A DNA stretch of 64,000 nt from Actinomadura rifamycini DSM 43936 (lineage in GTDB: Bacteria > Actinomycetota > Actinomycetes > Streptosporangiales > Streptosporangiaceae): the NCBI RefSeq assembly GCF_000425065.1, contig NZ_AULB01000012.1, forward strand, positions 186,001 through 250,000, read 5' to 3'. Of the stretch, positions 56,875 through 64,000 are shown in pieces. The translations under genes were made by a program, and so were the position numbers. Position 1 is the stretch's first letter, and every line of letters begins with the position of its first letter. A model generated the notes under the pieces. That model was not told where the DNA came from. It did no database searches and saw nothing but the letters and a program-made list of their open reading frames with translations.

Positions 56875-57698
56875 GCGAGCCCCATCGCCGGACGCGGGTC
56901 GCCGTCGAGCAGCCACTCGACGGTCTCCGGCCTGATCTCGGGGAAGCCGGACGGGCGCCGCCCGACCATCTCGCGCAGCCCGGCCACGGCCTCGGCGGGC
57001 GTCCAGAGCGGGTAGTCGGAGCCGAAGACGAGCCGGTCGACCACGTCCCACTCCTGGGCGCGGGCCAGCGCCAGGTAGCCGTCCATCGGGCGGGCCCAGC
57101 TCGCCGACACGTCGGAGTACACGCGCCGGTTCTTGCGCAGCGTCACGATCGTCTCGCGCTGCCACGGATGGCCGAGGTGCGCGATGATCTGGACGAGGCC
57201 GGGGTGCCGCCGCGCGACGTCGTCCACCACCAGGGGGTTGCTGACCGACAGGTCCCCGGCCGGGCTCGGGGTGGCGCCCATGTGCCACAGGACGACCAGT
57301 CCCGCCTCGGTCGCGGCCCGGTAGAAGGGGTCGTACGCGGTGTCGGTCGGGTCGAACAGCGCCAGCACCGGGTACAGCTTGATGCCGCGCAGCCCGCGCC
57401 GGACGCCGTCGGCGAGCTGGTCGAGGACGTCGGGGTCGGTCGGGTCGAGCGCCATGAACCCGATCGTGTCCGTGCGGGTCTCCGCGCAGAAGCGCTCGGT
57501 GTGGTCGTTGGGGGTGAGGACCCCGGCGGCGGTGGCGCGGATGCCGAAGACGCACGCGGCGGTCACGTCCGCCATCGCCCGGTCGTAGTCGGCCGGGCCG
57601 AACTCGTGGGCGCCCCGGCCGTACACGGGTTCCCAGTGGTCGTCCCACTCGTGGCCCCAGTGCTCGGGGCGCTGGCAGTGGGTGTGGAAGTCGATCAA
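56871..57698 (-). CDS. Amidohydrolase-2 family metal hydrolase
   Basis: A 275-residue TIM-barrel hydrolase starting IDFHTHCQRPEHWG, where His-x-His binds the metal; later LWHMGATPSP, IIAHLGHPWQRE and VFGSDYPLWTP supply the other ligands, including the final Asp. The family (PF04909) includes decarboxylases and lactone or amide hydrolases such as ACMSD. The start is a TTG at 57698, overlapping the IclR stop as TTGA with GGAGG four bases before. Its role in the D-amino-acid operon is not obvious; cleavage or decarboxylation of an acyl side product is possible. Confidence 0.88.
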   Translation of the reverse strand: MIDFHTHCQRPEHWGHEWDDHWEPVYGRGAHEFGPADYDRAMADVTAACVFGIRATAAGVLTPNDHTERFCAETRTDTIGFMALDPTDPDVLDQLADGVRRGLRGIKLYPVLALFDPTDTAYDPFYRAATEAGLVVLWHMGATPSPAGDLSVSNPLVVDDVARRHPGLVQIIAHLGHPWQRETIVTLRKNRRVYSDVSASWARPMDGYLALARAQEWDVVDRLVFGSDYPLWTPAEAVAGLREMVGRRPSGFPEIRPETVEWLLDGDPRPAMGLA

Positions 57699-58567
57699 TT
57701 GTCCTCCGGTGTGCCGGGTGCGCCGGAGCGCAGCGACGAGTGCAGGTGTTCCAGGGCCGCGACGACGTCGGCGTCGGCCGCGAGGGCCGCTGCGGCCGCG
57801 CGGAGCCGGTCCAGGTGGGCGGCGATCCGGTCGTCGCCGAACTCGGCGGACGGCCCGGACACGCTGACCGCCGACACGCAGACGCCGTTCACCTCGACCG
57901 GGACCGCGACGCAGCGCAGCCCGACGCTGCCCTCGTTGTCGTCGAGGGCGTACCCCCGCTCGGCGGTGGCCGCCAGGTCGCGGGCGAGGGCGGCGGACGT
58001 GGTCAGCGTCATGTCGGTGCGGCGCGGAAACGGCTCGGGCGGCAGGTGCGGCGCCCGGCCGGCGGCGGGGACGCGGGAGAGGAGCATCTTGCCGAGGCCC
58101 GTGCAGTAGGCGGCGTCGCGGGTGCCGGGCAGGATGTGGAACCGGATCGGACGGTCGGGTTCCCGGACGCACACGTGCAGGACCTCGGGCCCGTCCAGCA
58201 CCCCGAGGTTGGCGGTCTGCCCGGTGTCCGCGGCGACCCCGGCGAGGTGGGCGCCGGCGATCTGGGACAGGTCGAGACCGGACAGGTAGGCCGTCGACAG
58301 CGCCAGCGTCTTGTGCCCGAGCCGGTACGCGGGGCGCTCGTCGGCGCGCACCACGTACTCCATCTCCTCCAGGACCGCGAGCAGCCGCACCAGGGTGCTC
58401 TTCGGCAGGCCGGTGTCGGCGGCGAAGTCGTTCAGCGTCAGCGTCGCGCCCTGCGCGGCGAGCCTTTCCAGCAGGGCCAGCCCGCGGGCCAGCGCGTTGG
58501 CGTGGTAGTTGGCCGACGCCGGGCGGTCGTCGTCCACGTCGCGGCGGCGTGCCGTGGTTCGTGCCAT
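57695..58567 (-). CDS. IclR-family transcriptional regulator
   Basis: A 290-residue IclR protein: winged helix with NALARGLALLERLAAQGATLTLNDFAADTGLPKSTLVRLLAVLEEMEYV, then the effector domain with CTGLGKMLLSRVP, GYALDDNEGSVGLRCVAVPV and SVSGPSAEF. It binds a small acid or related metabolite and controls catabolic genes, most likely this operon, inside which it lies. 17 bases separate it from the deacylase gene, the only non-overlapping junction. Confidence 0.93.
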   Translation of the reverse strand: MARTTARRRDVDDDRPASANYHANALARGLALLERLAAQGATLTLNDFAADTGLPKSTLVRLLAVLEEMEYVVRADERPAYRLGHKTLALSTAYLSGLDLSQIAGAHLAGVAADTGQTANLGVLDGPEVLHVCVREPDRPIRFHILPGTRDAAYCTGLGKMLLSRVPAAGRAPHLPPEPFPRRTDMTLTTSAALARDLAATAERGYALDDNEGSVGLRCVAVPVEVNGVCVSAVSVSGPSAEFGDDRIAAHLDRLRAAAAALAADADVVAALEHLHSSLRSGAPGTPEDN

Positions 58568-58584
58568 GGGTGCCTCGCCTTCGT

Positions 58585-60195
58585 TCAGGGGATGCGGAGG
58601 ATCTCGCCGGGACGCGCGCCGCCGTGCACGCCGTCCTCGACCACGGGACGGCCGCCGACGACGACCGCGCGGATCCCGTCCGGAAACCGCTGGGGTGAAG
58701 CGAACGTAGCCCGATCGGCGATCCGTTCGGTGTCGAACACGGCGACATCGGCGACCGCGCCCTCGCGGAGGACGCCGCGGTCCGCGAGCCCGGCCCGCTC
58801 GGCGGGCGCGGAGGTGCACTTGCGCACCGCCTCGGCCAGCGGGAGCCCTCCGGGGCGGCGCGCGTACTCCGCGAACAGCCTCGGGAAGCAGCCGTAGGAG
58901 CGCGGGTGGGGGGCGCCGCCGCCGGTGGGGCCGTCCGGGTCGAGCGCCTGCCCGTCCGACCCGATCACGGCGGCCGGGTGGGCGAGGGCGTCCAGCAGGT
59001 CCCGTTCGCCGCGGCCCGCGGCGATCATCTGGACGCCGTTGCCGTGCGCGGCCGCGAGGTCGAGCGCGACGCGCGACGGGTCGGTGCCGGCCGCGGCGGC
59101 GATCTCGGCGATCGTCCGGCCGACGATCGCGCCGCCGGCCTCGTCGGCGCCGTCGCCCGAGTCGGCCGGTCCGTCCGGGGCGCGGCTGACCGTGATGTCG
59201 TCCCAGGTGAGCGGCATGTCGCGCCACTCGTCCGCGACGCGCGCGCGGACGTCCGGGTCGGCGAGGCGGCCGCGCATGAGGTTATCGCCGCCTTCCTGCG
59301 CCCAGTCCGGCAGCAGCTGGGACAGCGGCGCGTTCCCGGCCAGGTAGGGGTAGACGTCGAAGGCGACGTCCGCGCCGCCGGCGCGGGCGTCGTCGATGAG
59401 GTCCAGGGCGCGGGCGACCGAGCCGTGGTTGCGCCGCCCCACCGCGACCAGGTGGGAGATCTGCGTGCGGCAGCCGGTGGCGGACGCGACCGCGAGCGCC
59501 TGGCGGACGGAGTCGAGCAGCCCGTCGGCGTAGTCGCGGACGTGCCAGGCGAACAGGCGCCCGTGCTCGGCCGCGGTGCGTCCGAGCGCCAGCAGTTCGT
59601 CGTCGCGGGCGTAGCAGGCCGGCGCGTACACCAGGCCGGTGGAGACGCCGGCGGCCCCGGCGGCGAGCGCGTCGCCGAGCAGGCCGCGCATCCGGTCGAG
59701 TTCGGCCGCGCCGGCCGGGCGGTCCGCGAACCCGACCGCGGCGGCCCGCAGCGGGATGTGCGCGACGAGCGCGGCGACGTTGACCGAGGGGCGGGCGGCG
59801 TCGAGCGCCGCGAGGTATCCGGGCAGGTCCGACCAGGTCCAGCGGACGGCCGGGTCCAGGTCGAGGTAGCCGGCCGCGGCGCGCAGCGCGGCCGGGTCGG
59901 CGGCGACCGGCGCCACGCCGAGGCCGCAGTTCCCGACGACGACCGAGGTGACGCCCTGCCGGACGGCGCTGTGCGCCTCCGGCCCCGACAGCAGGGTGAG
60001 GTCGGAGTGGGTGTGGACGTCGACGAACCCCGGCGTCACCGCGTGCCCGGACGCGTCGAGGGTCCGCGCGGCGGGGCGTCCCGCCAGGTCCCCGATCGCC
60101 TCGACGCGGCCGCCCGTGACGGCGACGTCGGCGCGGACGGGGGCGGCGCCCGTCCCGTCGACGACCGTCCCGCCCGTGATGAGCAGGTCCGTCAT
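58585..60195 (-). CDS. N-acyl-D-amino-acid deacylase (D-aminoacylase)
   Basis: A 536-residue amidohydrolase. LLITGGTVVDGTGAAPVRADVAV begins the outer beta sandwich; metal ligands are in VDVHTHSDLTLL and the family's Cys in VVGNCGLGVAP; TQISHLVAVGRRNHG and IGSDGQALDPDG follow. The C-terminal SAPAERAGLADRGVLREGAVADV closes the sandwich. D-aminoacylases release D-amino acids from N-acyl precursors, and some relatives act on D-dipeptides. ATG overlaps the RidA stop (ATGA). It is placed between uptake and PLP-dependent breakdown in the operon. Confidence 0.92.
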   Translation of the reverse strand: MTDLLITGGTVVDGTGAAPVRADVAVTGGRVEAIGDLAGRPAARTLDASGHAVTPGFVDVHTHSDLTLLSGPEAHSAVRQGVTSVVVGNCGLGVAPVAADPAALRAAAGYLDLDPAVRWTWSDLPGYLAALDAARPSVNVAALVAHIPLRAAAVGFADRPAGAAELDRMRGLLGDALAAGAAGVSTGLVYAPACYARDDELLALGRTAAEHGRLFAWHVRDYADGLLDSVRQALAVASATGCRTQISHLVAVGRRNHGSVARALDLIDDARAGGADVAFDVYPYLAGNAPLSQLLPDWAQEGGDNLMRGRLADPDVRARVADEWRDMPLTWDDITVSRAPDGPADSGDGADEAGGAIVGRTIAEIAAAAGTDPSRVALDLAAAHGNGVQMIAAGRGERDLLDALAHPAAVIGSDGQALDPDGPTGGGAPHPRSYGCFPRLFAEYARRPGGLPLAEAVRKCTSAPAERAGLADRGVLREGAVADVAVFDTERIADRATFASPQRFPDGIRAVVVGGRPVVEDGVHGGARPGEILRIP

Positions 60196-60656
60196 GAGCG
60201 CAGCAGGAAGGTCGCCTGGACCTCGACGGGGCTGCCGGTCGGCAGCGCGGCGACGCCCAGCGCGGCCCGCGCGTGCCGTCCCGCCGTCTCGCCGAGGACC
60301 TCCAGGAGCAGTTCGGTCGCGGCGTCGGCCACCAGGTGCTGGTCGGTGAAGCCGGGCGCGCTCGCCACCCAGATCGTCACGGCCTCGACCTGTTCGATCT
60401 CGTCCAGCCCGCCCAGCTCGTCCCGGACGGCGGTGAGGACGTTGCGGGCGCACTGCCGCGCGCACGCGCGGGCCTCGTCGAACGCGACGCCGTCGCCGAC
60501 GCGTCCCTCGGCCAGCAGCCGCCCGTCCCGGACGGCGACCTGCCCGGAGGCGATCAGCCGCGTCCCGGCGCGCCGGACGGCGGCGACCGCGGGGCGCTCC
60601 CCCGCCGGTGCGGGGTCGGCGGGGGCGGCGGCCAGGCGGGTGTCGGCGTCGTTCAC
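60192..60656 (-). CDS. RidA/YjgF-family enamine deaminase
   Basis: A 154-residue RidA-superfamily protein: IASGQVAVRDGRLLAEGRVGDGV, then ARQCARNVLTAVRDELGG and RHARAALGVAALPTGSPVEVQATFLL, whose Arg before the ALGV strand is the substrate-binding position. RidA hydrolyses 2-aminoacrylate and similar enamines formed by PLP dehydratases. Here it shares an operon with such an enzyme. GTG at 60656 overlaps the oppF-like stop. The N-terminal ~25 residues are longer than in classical RidA. Confidence 0.9.
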   Translation of the reverse strand: MNDADTRLAAAPADPAPAGERPAVAAVRRAGTRLIASGQVAVRDGRLLAEGRVGDGVAFDEARACARQCARNVLTAVRDELGGLDEIEQVEAVTIWVASAPGFTDQHLVADAATELLLEVLGETAGRHARAALGVAALPTGSPVEVQATFLLRS

Positions 60657-61678
60657 TGGGTCTCCTTCGTCGTGGTGGTGCCGGTGCGGGGTTCGGCCGG
60701 TCCGGGGAAGTGGCAGGCGACCGGGTGGCCGCTCCCCTCCCGGACGACCAGCGGCGGCTCCTCCGCCGCGCAGACGTCCCGGGCCTTCCAGCAGCGGGTG
60801 CGGAACCGGCAGCCGGACGGCGGGTCGACGGGGCTCGGCACGTCCCCGGTGAGGGTGATGCGGTCGCGGCGCCCGGCGCCGCCCGGTTCGGGGCGCGGGA
60901 CGGCCGACAGCAGCGCCTGCGTGTACGGGTGGGCGGCGCGCCGGAAGATGTCCTCCCGGGTCCCGCGCTCCACGACCTTCCCGAGGTACATCACGGCGAT
61001 CTCGTGGGAGACGTGCCGCACCACCGAGAGGTCGTGCGAGATGAACAGGTACGCCACGCCCAGGTCGCGCTGGAGTTCGCGCAGCGTGTTGACGACCTGC
61101 GCCTGGATCGACACGTCGAGGGCGCTGACGGGCTCGTCCAGGACGAGCACCTTCGGGTCGAGCGCGAGGGCGCGGGCGATGCCGATGCGCTGCCGCTGCC
61201 CGCCGGAGAACTCGTGGGCGTAGCGCCGGGCGTGCGCGGGCGCGAGCCGCACCATGTCGAGCAGCTCCGCCACCCGCTTCGCCCCGCCGTCGTCGTACCG
61301 TCCCTGGACGCGCAGCGGCTCGGCGATGATGTCGTGCACGGTCATGCGCGGCGACAGCGACGCGTACGGGTCCTGGAACACCAGCTGCAGGTCGCGGCGG
61401 AGCGCGCGCAGGTCGGCGCCGCGGGCGCGGGTGACGTCCCGGCCCGCCACGACGATCTTCCCGGCGGTCGGCTCCAGCAGCCGGACCGCCATCCGTCCCG
61501 TCGTGGTCTTGCCGCAGCCGGACTCGCCCACCAGGCCCAGGGTCCGGCCGGCCCGGAGGGCGAGATCCACGCCGTCCACGGCGTGCACCCTGCCGGTCCG
61601 GCGGCGCAGCGGGCCCGACCGCACCGGGTAGTGCTTGGCCAGCCCGGTGACGCGCAGGACCTCCTCGGTGTCATCCAT
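60653..61678 (-). CDS. Peptide ABC transporter ATP-binding protein, DppF/OppF type
   Basis: A 341-residue ATPase: Walker [10 protein letters not shown] (51-59), Q-loop [12 protein letters not shown], signature [15 protein letters not shown], Walker [14 protein letters not shown]-loop SHDLSVV. The C-terminal oligopeptide-type extension has [15 protein letters not shown]. It powers the dipeptide/oligopeptide transporter with the partner ATPase upstream, whose gene it overlaps by eight bases. Confidence 0.95.
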   Translation of the reverse strand: MDDTEEVLRVTGLAKHYPVRSGPLRRRTGRVHAVDGVDLALRAGRTLGLVGESGCGKTTTGRMAVRLLEPTAGKIVVAGRDVTRARGADLRALRRDLQLVFQDPYASLSPRMTVHDIIAEPLRVQGRYDDGGAKRVAELLDMVRLAPAHARRYAHEFSGGQRQRIGIARALALDPKVLVLDEPVSALDVSIQAQVVNTLRELQRDLGVAYLFISHDLSVVRHVSHEIAVMYLGKVVERGTREDIFRRAAHPYTQALLSAVPRPEPGGAGRRDRITLTGDVPSPVDPPSGCRFRTRCWKARDVCAAEEPPLVVREGSGHPVACHFPGPAEPRTGTTTTKETQ

Positions 61679-62666
61679 CGGTGTCCTCCCCGGCCAGTTC
61701 GGCGTGGAAGTGGCAGGCGCTGGTCCGTCCGGGCCCGGTCGGGGCGAATTCGGGACGCTCCGTCCGGCACCTGTCGCGGACCATCGCGCAGCGCGGCGCG
61801 AACGGGCAGCCGGCCGTGACCTCGCCCGGCGCGGGCGGCGCCCCCGGGATCGGGGTCAGCTCGTCGGCGTCCTCGTCCATCCGCGGCAGGCTGTCCAGCA
61901 GCCCCCGGGTGTACGGGTGCCGCGGCGCCCGGAAGATCTCGGCGACCGGGCCGTGCTCGACGACGCGGCCCGCGTACATCACCACGACCCTGTCGGCCAT
62001 CTCGGCGACCACGCCCAGGTCATGCGTGATCAGGACGGTGGCGGCGCCGGTCTCCCGGCGGGCCTCCCGCAGCAGGTCGAGCACCTGGGCCTGGACGGTG
62101 ACGTCCAGCGCGGTGGTCGGCTCGTCGGCGATCAGCAGGTCGGGTTCGTTGGCGATCGCCATCGCGATCATCGCGCGCTGCCGCATCCCGCCGGAGAACT
62201 CGTGCGGGTACTGCTTGAGCCGCTTCGCGGCGCCCGGCACCCCGACGAGCGCGAGCAGGTCGGCGGCGCGCCGCCGCGCCGCGGCCCGGGACATGCGCGC
62301 GTCGTGCAGCCGGAGCGCCTCGGTGAGCTGCCCCCCGATCGTCATGACCGGGTTCAGCGCGGTCATCGGATCCTGGAAGATCATCGCGATCCGGCCGCCG
62401 CGCAGCCGCCGCAGCTCGCGCGGCGGCAGCCCGCGCAGGTCGACGCCGTCGAACACGATCCGTCCGGACGCCACCCGGCCGGGCGGCTTGATCAGCCCGA
62501 GCGCCGACATCGCGGTGACGCTCTTGCCCGACCCCGACTCGCCGACCACGCCGAGGGTCTCCCCCGGCAGGACGGTGTATCCGGCGCCGTCCACCGCGCG
62601 GACGGTGCCCTCGTCGGTGTCGAACTCGACGACGAGGTCCTCGATCTCCAGCAGTGGAGCGTTCAC
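61671..62666 (-). CDS. Peptide ABC transporter ATP-binding protein, DppD/OppD type
   Basis: A 331-residue ATPase: Walker A GESGSGKS (42-49), Q-loop MIFQDPMTALNP, signature FSGGMRQRAMIAMAI, Walker B LLIADEPTTALD, H-loop THDLGVVAEMADR, and the C-terminal CPFAPRCAMVRDRC oligopeptide-type motif. First of the two ATPases. GTG 62666 overlaps the permease stop (GTGA). Confidence 0.95.
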   Translation of the reverse strand: MNAPLLEIEDLVVEFDTDEGTVRAVDGAGYTVLPGETLGVVGESGSGKSVTAMSALGLIKPPGRVASGRIVFDGVDLRGLPPRELRRLRGGRIAMIFQDPMTALNPVMTIGGQLTEALRLHDARMSRAAARRRAADLLALVGVPGAAKRLKQYPHEFSGGMRQRAMIAMAIANEPDLLIADEPTTALDVTVQAQVLDLLREARRETGAATVLITHDLGVVAEMADRVVVMYAGRVVEHGPVAEIFRAPRHPYTRGLLDSLPRMDEDADELTPIPGAPPAPGEVTAGCPFAPRCAMVRDRCRTERPEFAPTGPGRTSACHFHAELAGEDTDG

Positions 62667-63568
62667 TTGTCACCACCCCGTCCGGCCGGGGTGACGGCGT
62701 CCCGCAGCCCGTCCCCGACGAAGTTGACGGCGAGCACCGTCACCGCGATCGCGATGCCGGGCGGGATCCACAGCCACGGCATGGTCTGGACGAGCGTCAG
62801 GTTCTGCGCGTCGTTCAGCATGTTCCCCCAGCTCGCCTGCGGCGGGCGGACGCCGAGGCCGAGGAAGGACGCGGTGGTCTCCAGCATGATCGCCTGCGCG
62901 ACGGCCAGCGTGCCGGTCACGGTGACCGGGGGCAGCGCCGCCGGGACGATGTGCTTGCGGATCAGCCACCGGGAGTTCGCGCCCGCCGCGCGGGACGCCT
63001 GGATGTACTCGCGGTCGCGCAGCGCCAGCGTCACGCCGCGCACCACCCGTCCCGCGACCGGCCACTGGGTGAACCCGATGGCGGCGATCAGCACGGGCAC
63101 GCTCGGGCCGATGATGCCGGCCAGCACCAGGATCACCACCACGGTCGGGAACGACATCACGATGTCCGCGCACCGCATGATCACGTTGTCGGCCCAGCCG
63201 CCGAACAGGCCGGCCACCGCGCCGAGCAGCGTGCCGAGGAGCACGGCGGCGAGCGCCGCCGTGAGCCCGACCAGCAGCGACACCCGTCCCGCGTACAGCG
63301 TCCGGGCGAACACGTCGCGGCCGGAGGTGTCGGTGCCGAACCAGTGCCGCGCGGACGGGCCCTCCCGGACGGCGTCCAGGCTCACCGCGTTCGGCGGGTG
63401 CCCCGCGAGCAGCGGGGCCAGCAGCGCGGCCAGCGCGATCACCGCGAGCACCACCGCCCCGGCCACGGCCAGCCGGTTGCGGCGGAACCGGCGCAGGGCC
63501 CGGGCCCGCGGTGACGCCGACGCGGCCTTGCCGGTCTTCTCACCGGTGGGAAGGATCGACGCGGTCAC
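62663..63568 (-). CDS. Peptide ABC transporter permease, DppC/OppC type
   Basis: A 301-residue permease. One helix (about 32-55) precedes an extracytoplasmic loop with GPSARHWFGTDTSGRDVFAR, the conserved DppC motif. Five more helices follow, with the EAA loop REYIQASRAAGANSRWLIRKHIVP for contact with the ATPases. GTG 63568 overlaps the stop of the DppB-like gene. Confidence 0.95.
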   Translation of the reverse strand: MTASILPTGEKTGKAASASPRARALRRFRRNRLAVAGAVVLAVIALAALLAPLLAGHPPNAVSLDAVREGPSARHWFGTDTSGRDVFARTLYAGRVSLLVGLTAALAAVLLGTLLGAVAGLFGGWADNVIMRCADIVMSFPTVVVILVLAGIIGPSVPVLIAAIGFTQWPVAGRVVRGVTLALRDREYIQASRAAGANSRWLIRKHIVPAALPPVTVTGTLAVAQAIMLETTASFLGLGVRPPQASWGNMLNDAQNLTLVQTMPWLWIPPGIAIAVTVLAVNFVGDGLRDAVTPAGRGGDK

Positions 63569-64000
63569 CGGAGGCTCACTCTCGGGTCGACGGCCGCGTA
63601 CAGCAGGTCCGCGACCAGGTTGCAGATCAGCACCAGCACCGCCACGTACAGCGCGAACCCGACGATCACCGGGTAGTCGTGCTGCCCGATCGAGCTGACC
63701 GCCAGCTGCCCCATGCCGGGCCAGGCGAAGACCTGCTCGATCACCACCGCGCCCGCCAGCATCTGCGGGATCTGGTACATCACCACGGTGATCAGCGGGA
63801 TCAGCGAGTTGCGCAGCGCGTGCCGCAGGACCACCCGGACCGGGCCCGCGCCCTTGGCCTCGGCCGTCCGGACGTAGTCGGCGCCGAGCTCGTCCACCAG
63901 CCCGCCGCGCACGTACCGGGTGAACGGCCCGGCCGTGACGAACGCCAGGATCAGCCCCGGCAGGACCAGGTGGCGGAGCTGGTCGAGCGGCCCGCCGTCG
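63565..64000 (-). CDS. Peptide ABC transporter permease, DppB/OppB type (partial)
   Basis: Only the C-terminal 144 codons are in the window; the frame continues beyond base 64000. The EAA loop DYVRTAEAKGAGPVRVVLRHALRN, followed by LIPLITVVMYQIPQML and VIEQVFAWPGMGQLAVSSI, is diagnostic of DppB. The last residues AVDPRVSLR are the usual C-terminus. A substrate-binding protein gene probably lies further upstream. Confidence 0.93.
   Translation of the reverse strand, partial: DGGPLDQLRHLVLPGLILAFVTAGPFTRYVRGGLVDELGADYVRTAEAKGAGPVRVVLRHALRNSLIPLITVVMYQIPQMLAGAVVIEQVFAWPGMGQLAVSSIGQHDYPVIVGFALYVAVLVLICNLVADLLYAAVDPRVSLR

Overview
The window reads as chromosome of a high-GC, mycelial, sporulating-type actinobacterium, most like the Streptosporangiales/Thermomonosporaceae (Actinomadura-like). 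That is inference from very high GC with GC-rich third codon positions, a conservon (roadblock / DUF742 / GTPase signalling operon), a DUF574-type methyltransferase, the divisome protein SepX, and a block of housekeeping genes whose order I recognise from Streptomyces and Mycobacterium. No phage, insertion sequence, CRISPR array or origin was seen.

Layout. 1-5.9 kb: end of a two-domain AAA ATPase, a structured intergenic stretch, then the phosphoketolase-acetate kinase pair (xfp-ackA) and a HIT protein. 6-8.4 kb: three exported proteins of unknown function, two of them clear paralogues. 8.7-10.5 kb: a TetR regulator and a sulfotransferase. 10.6-18.7 kb: a promoter, a possible 31-residue ORF, a YqiJ/NfeD-like membrane protein, a large flotillin-like SPFH protein and a giant AAA ATPase, a probable membrane-microdomain module. 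18.6-23 kb: accessory regulators (TipA-like MerR, double MerR, ArsR) with small enzymes and a VOC-gene remnant. 23.2-27.1 kb: a conservon ending in a styrene-monooxygenase-like flavoprotein. 27.1-37.1 kb: regulator/effector pairs (LysR-DoxX, MarR-SnoaL, TetR-MFS), a bacterial serpin, a double acyl-CoA dehydrogenase and an SRPBCC protein, several with palindromic operators.

37.4-52.7 kb is the conserved block: tRNA-Ala(CGC), sepX, rimJ-like GNAT, mogA-moaC-moeA (molybdenum cofactor), galU, 5-formyl-THF cyclo-ligase, then a 2-hydroxyacid dehydrogenase, a cation/proton antiporter, an FmdB/Ruc-type zinc-ribbon protein, an MMPL transporter, an MTA phosphorylase, a CpaB-like SAF protein, mscL, a VanY-type carboxypeptidase and tRNA-Arg(CCT). 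The fmdB gene has both a SigR/SigH-type promoter and a CIRCE element, which fits a heat- and thiol-stress chaperone.

52.7-64 kb: an HxlR-imine reductase divergent pair with a clean operator, an exported sialidase, and a nine-gene minus-strand operon running in from the right edge: peptide ABC transporter (B, C, D, F), RidA, N-acyl-D-amino-acid deacylase, IclR regulator, amidohydrolase and a PLP enzyme of the D-threonine aldolase/D-serine dehydratase fold. Seven of its eight junctions are overlapping stop/start codons. The likely logic is import of D-amino-acid-containing or N-acylated compounds, deacylation to free D-amino acids, PLP-dependent breakdown and RidA removal of the reactive enamine. 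This operon and the flotillin/ATPase module are the two most system-like parts of the window.
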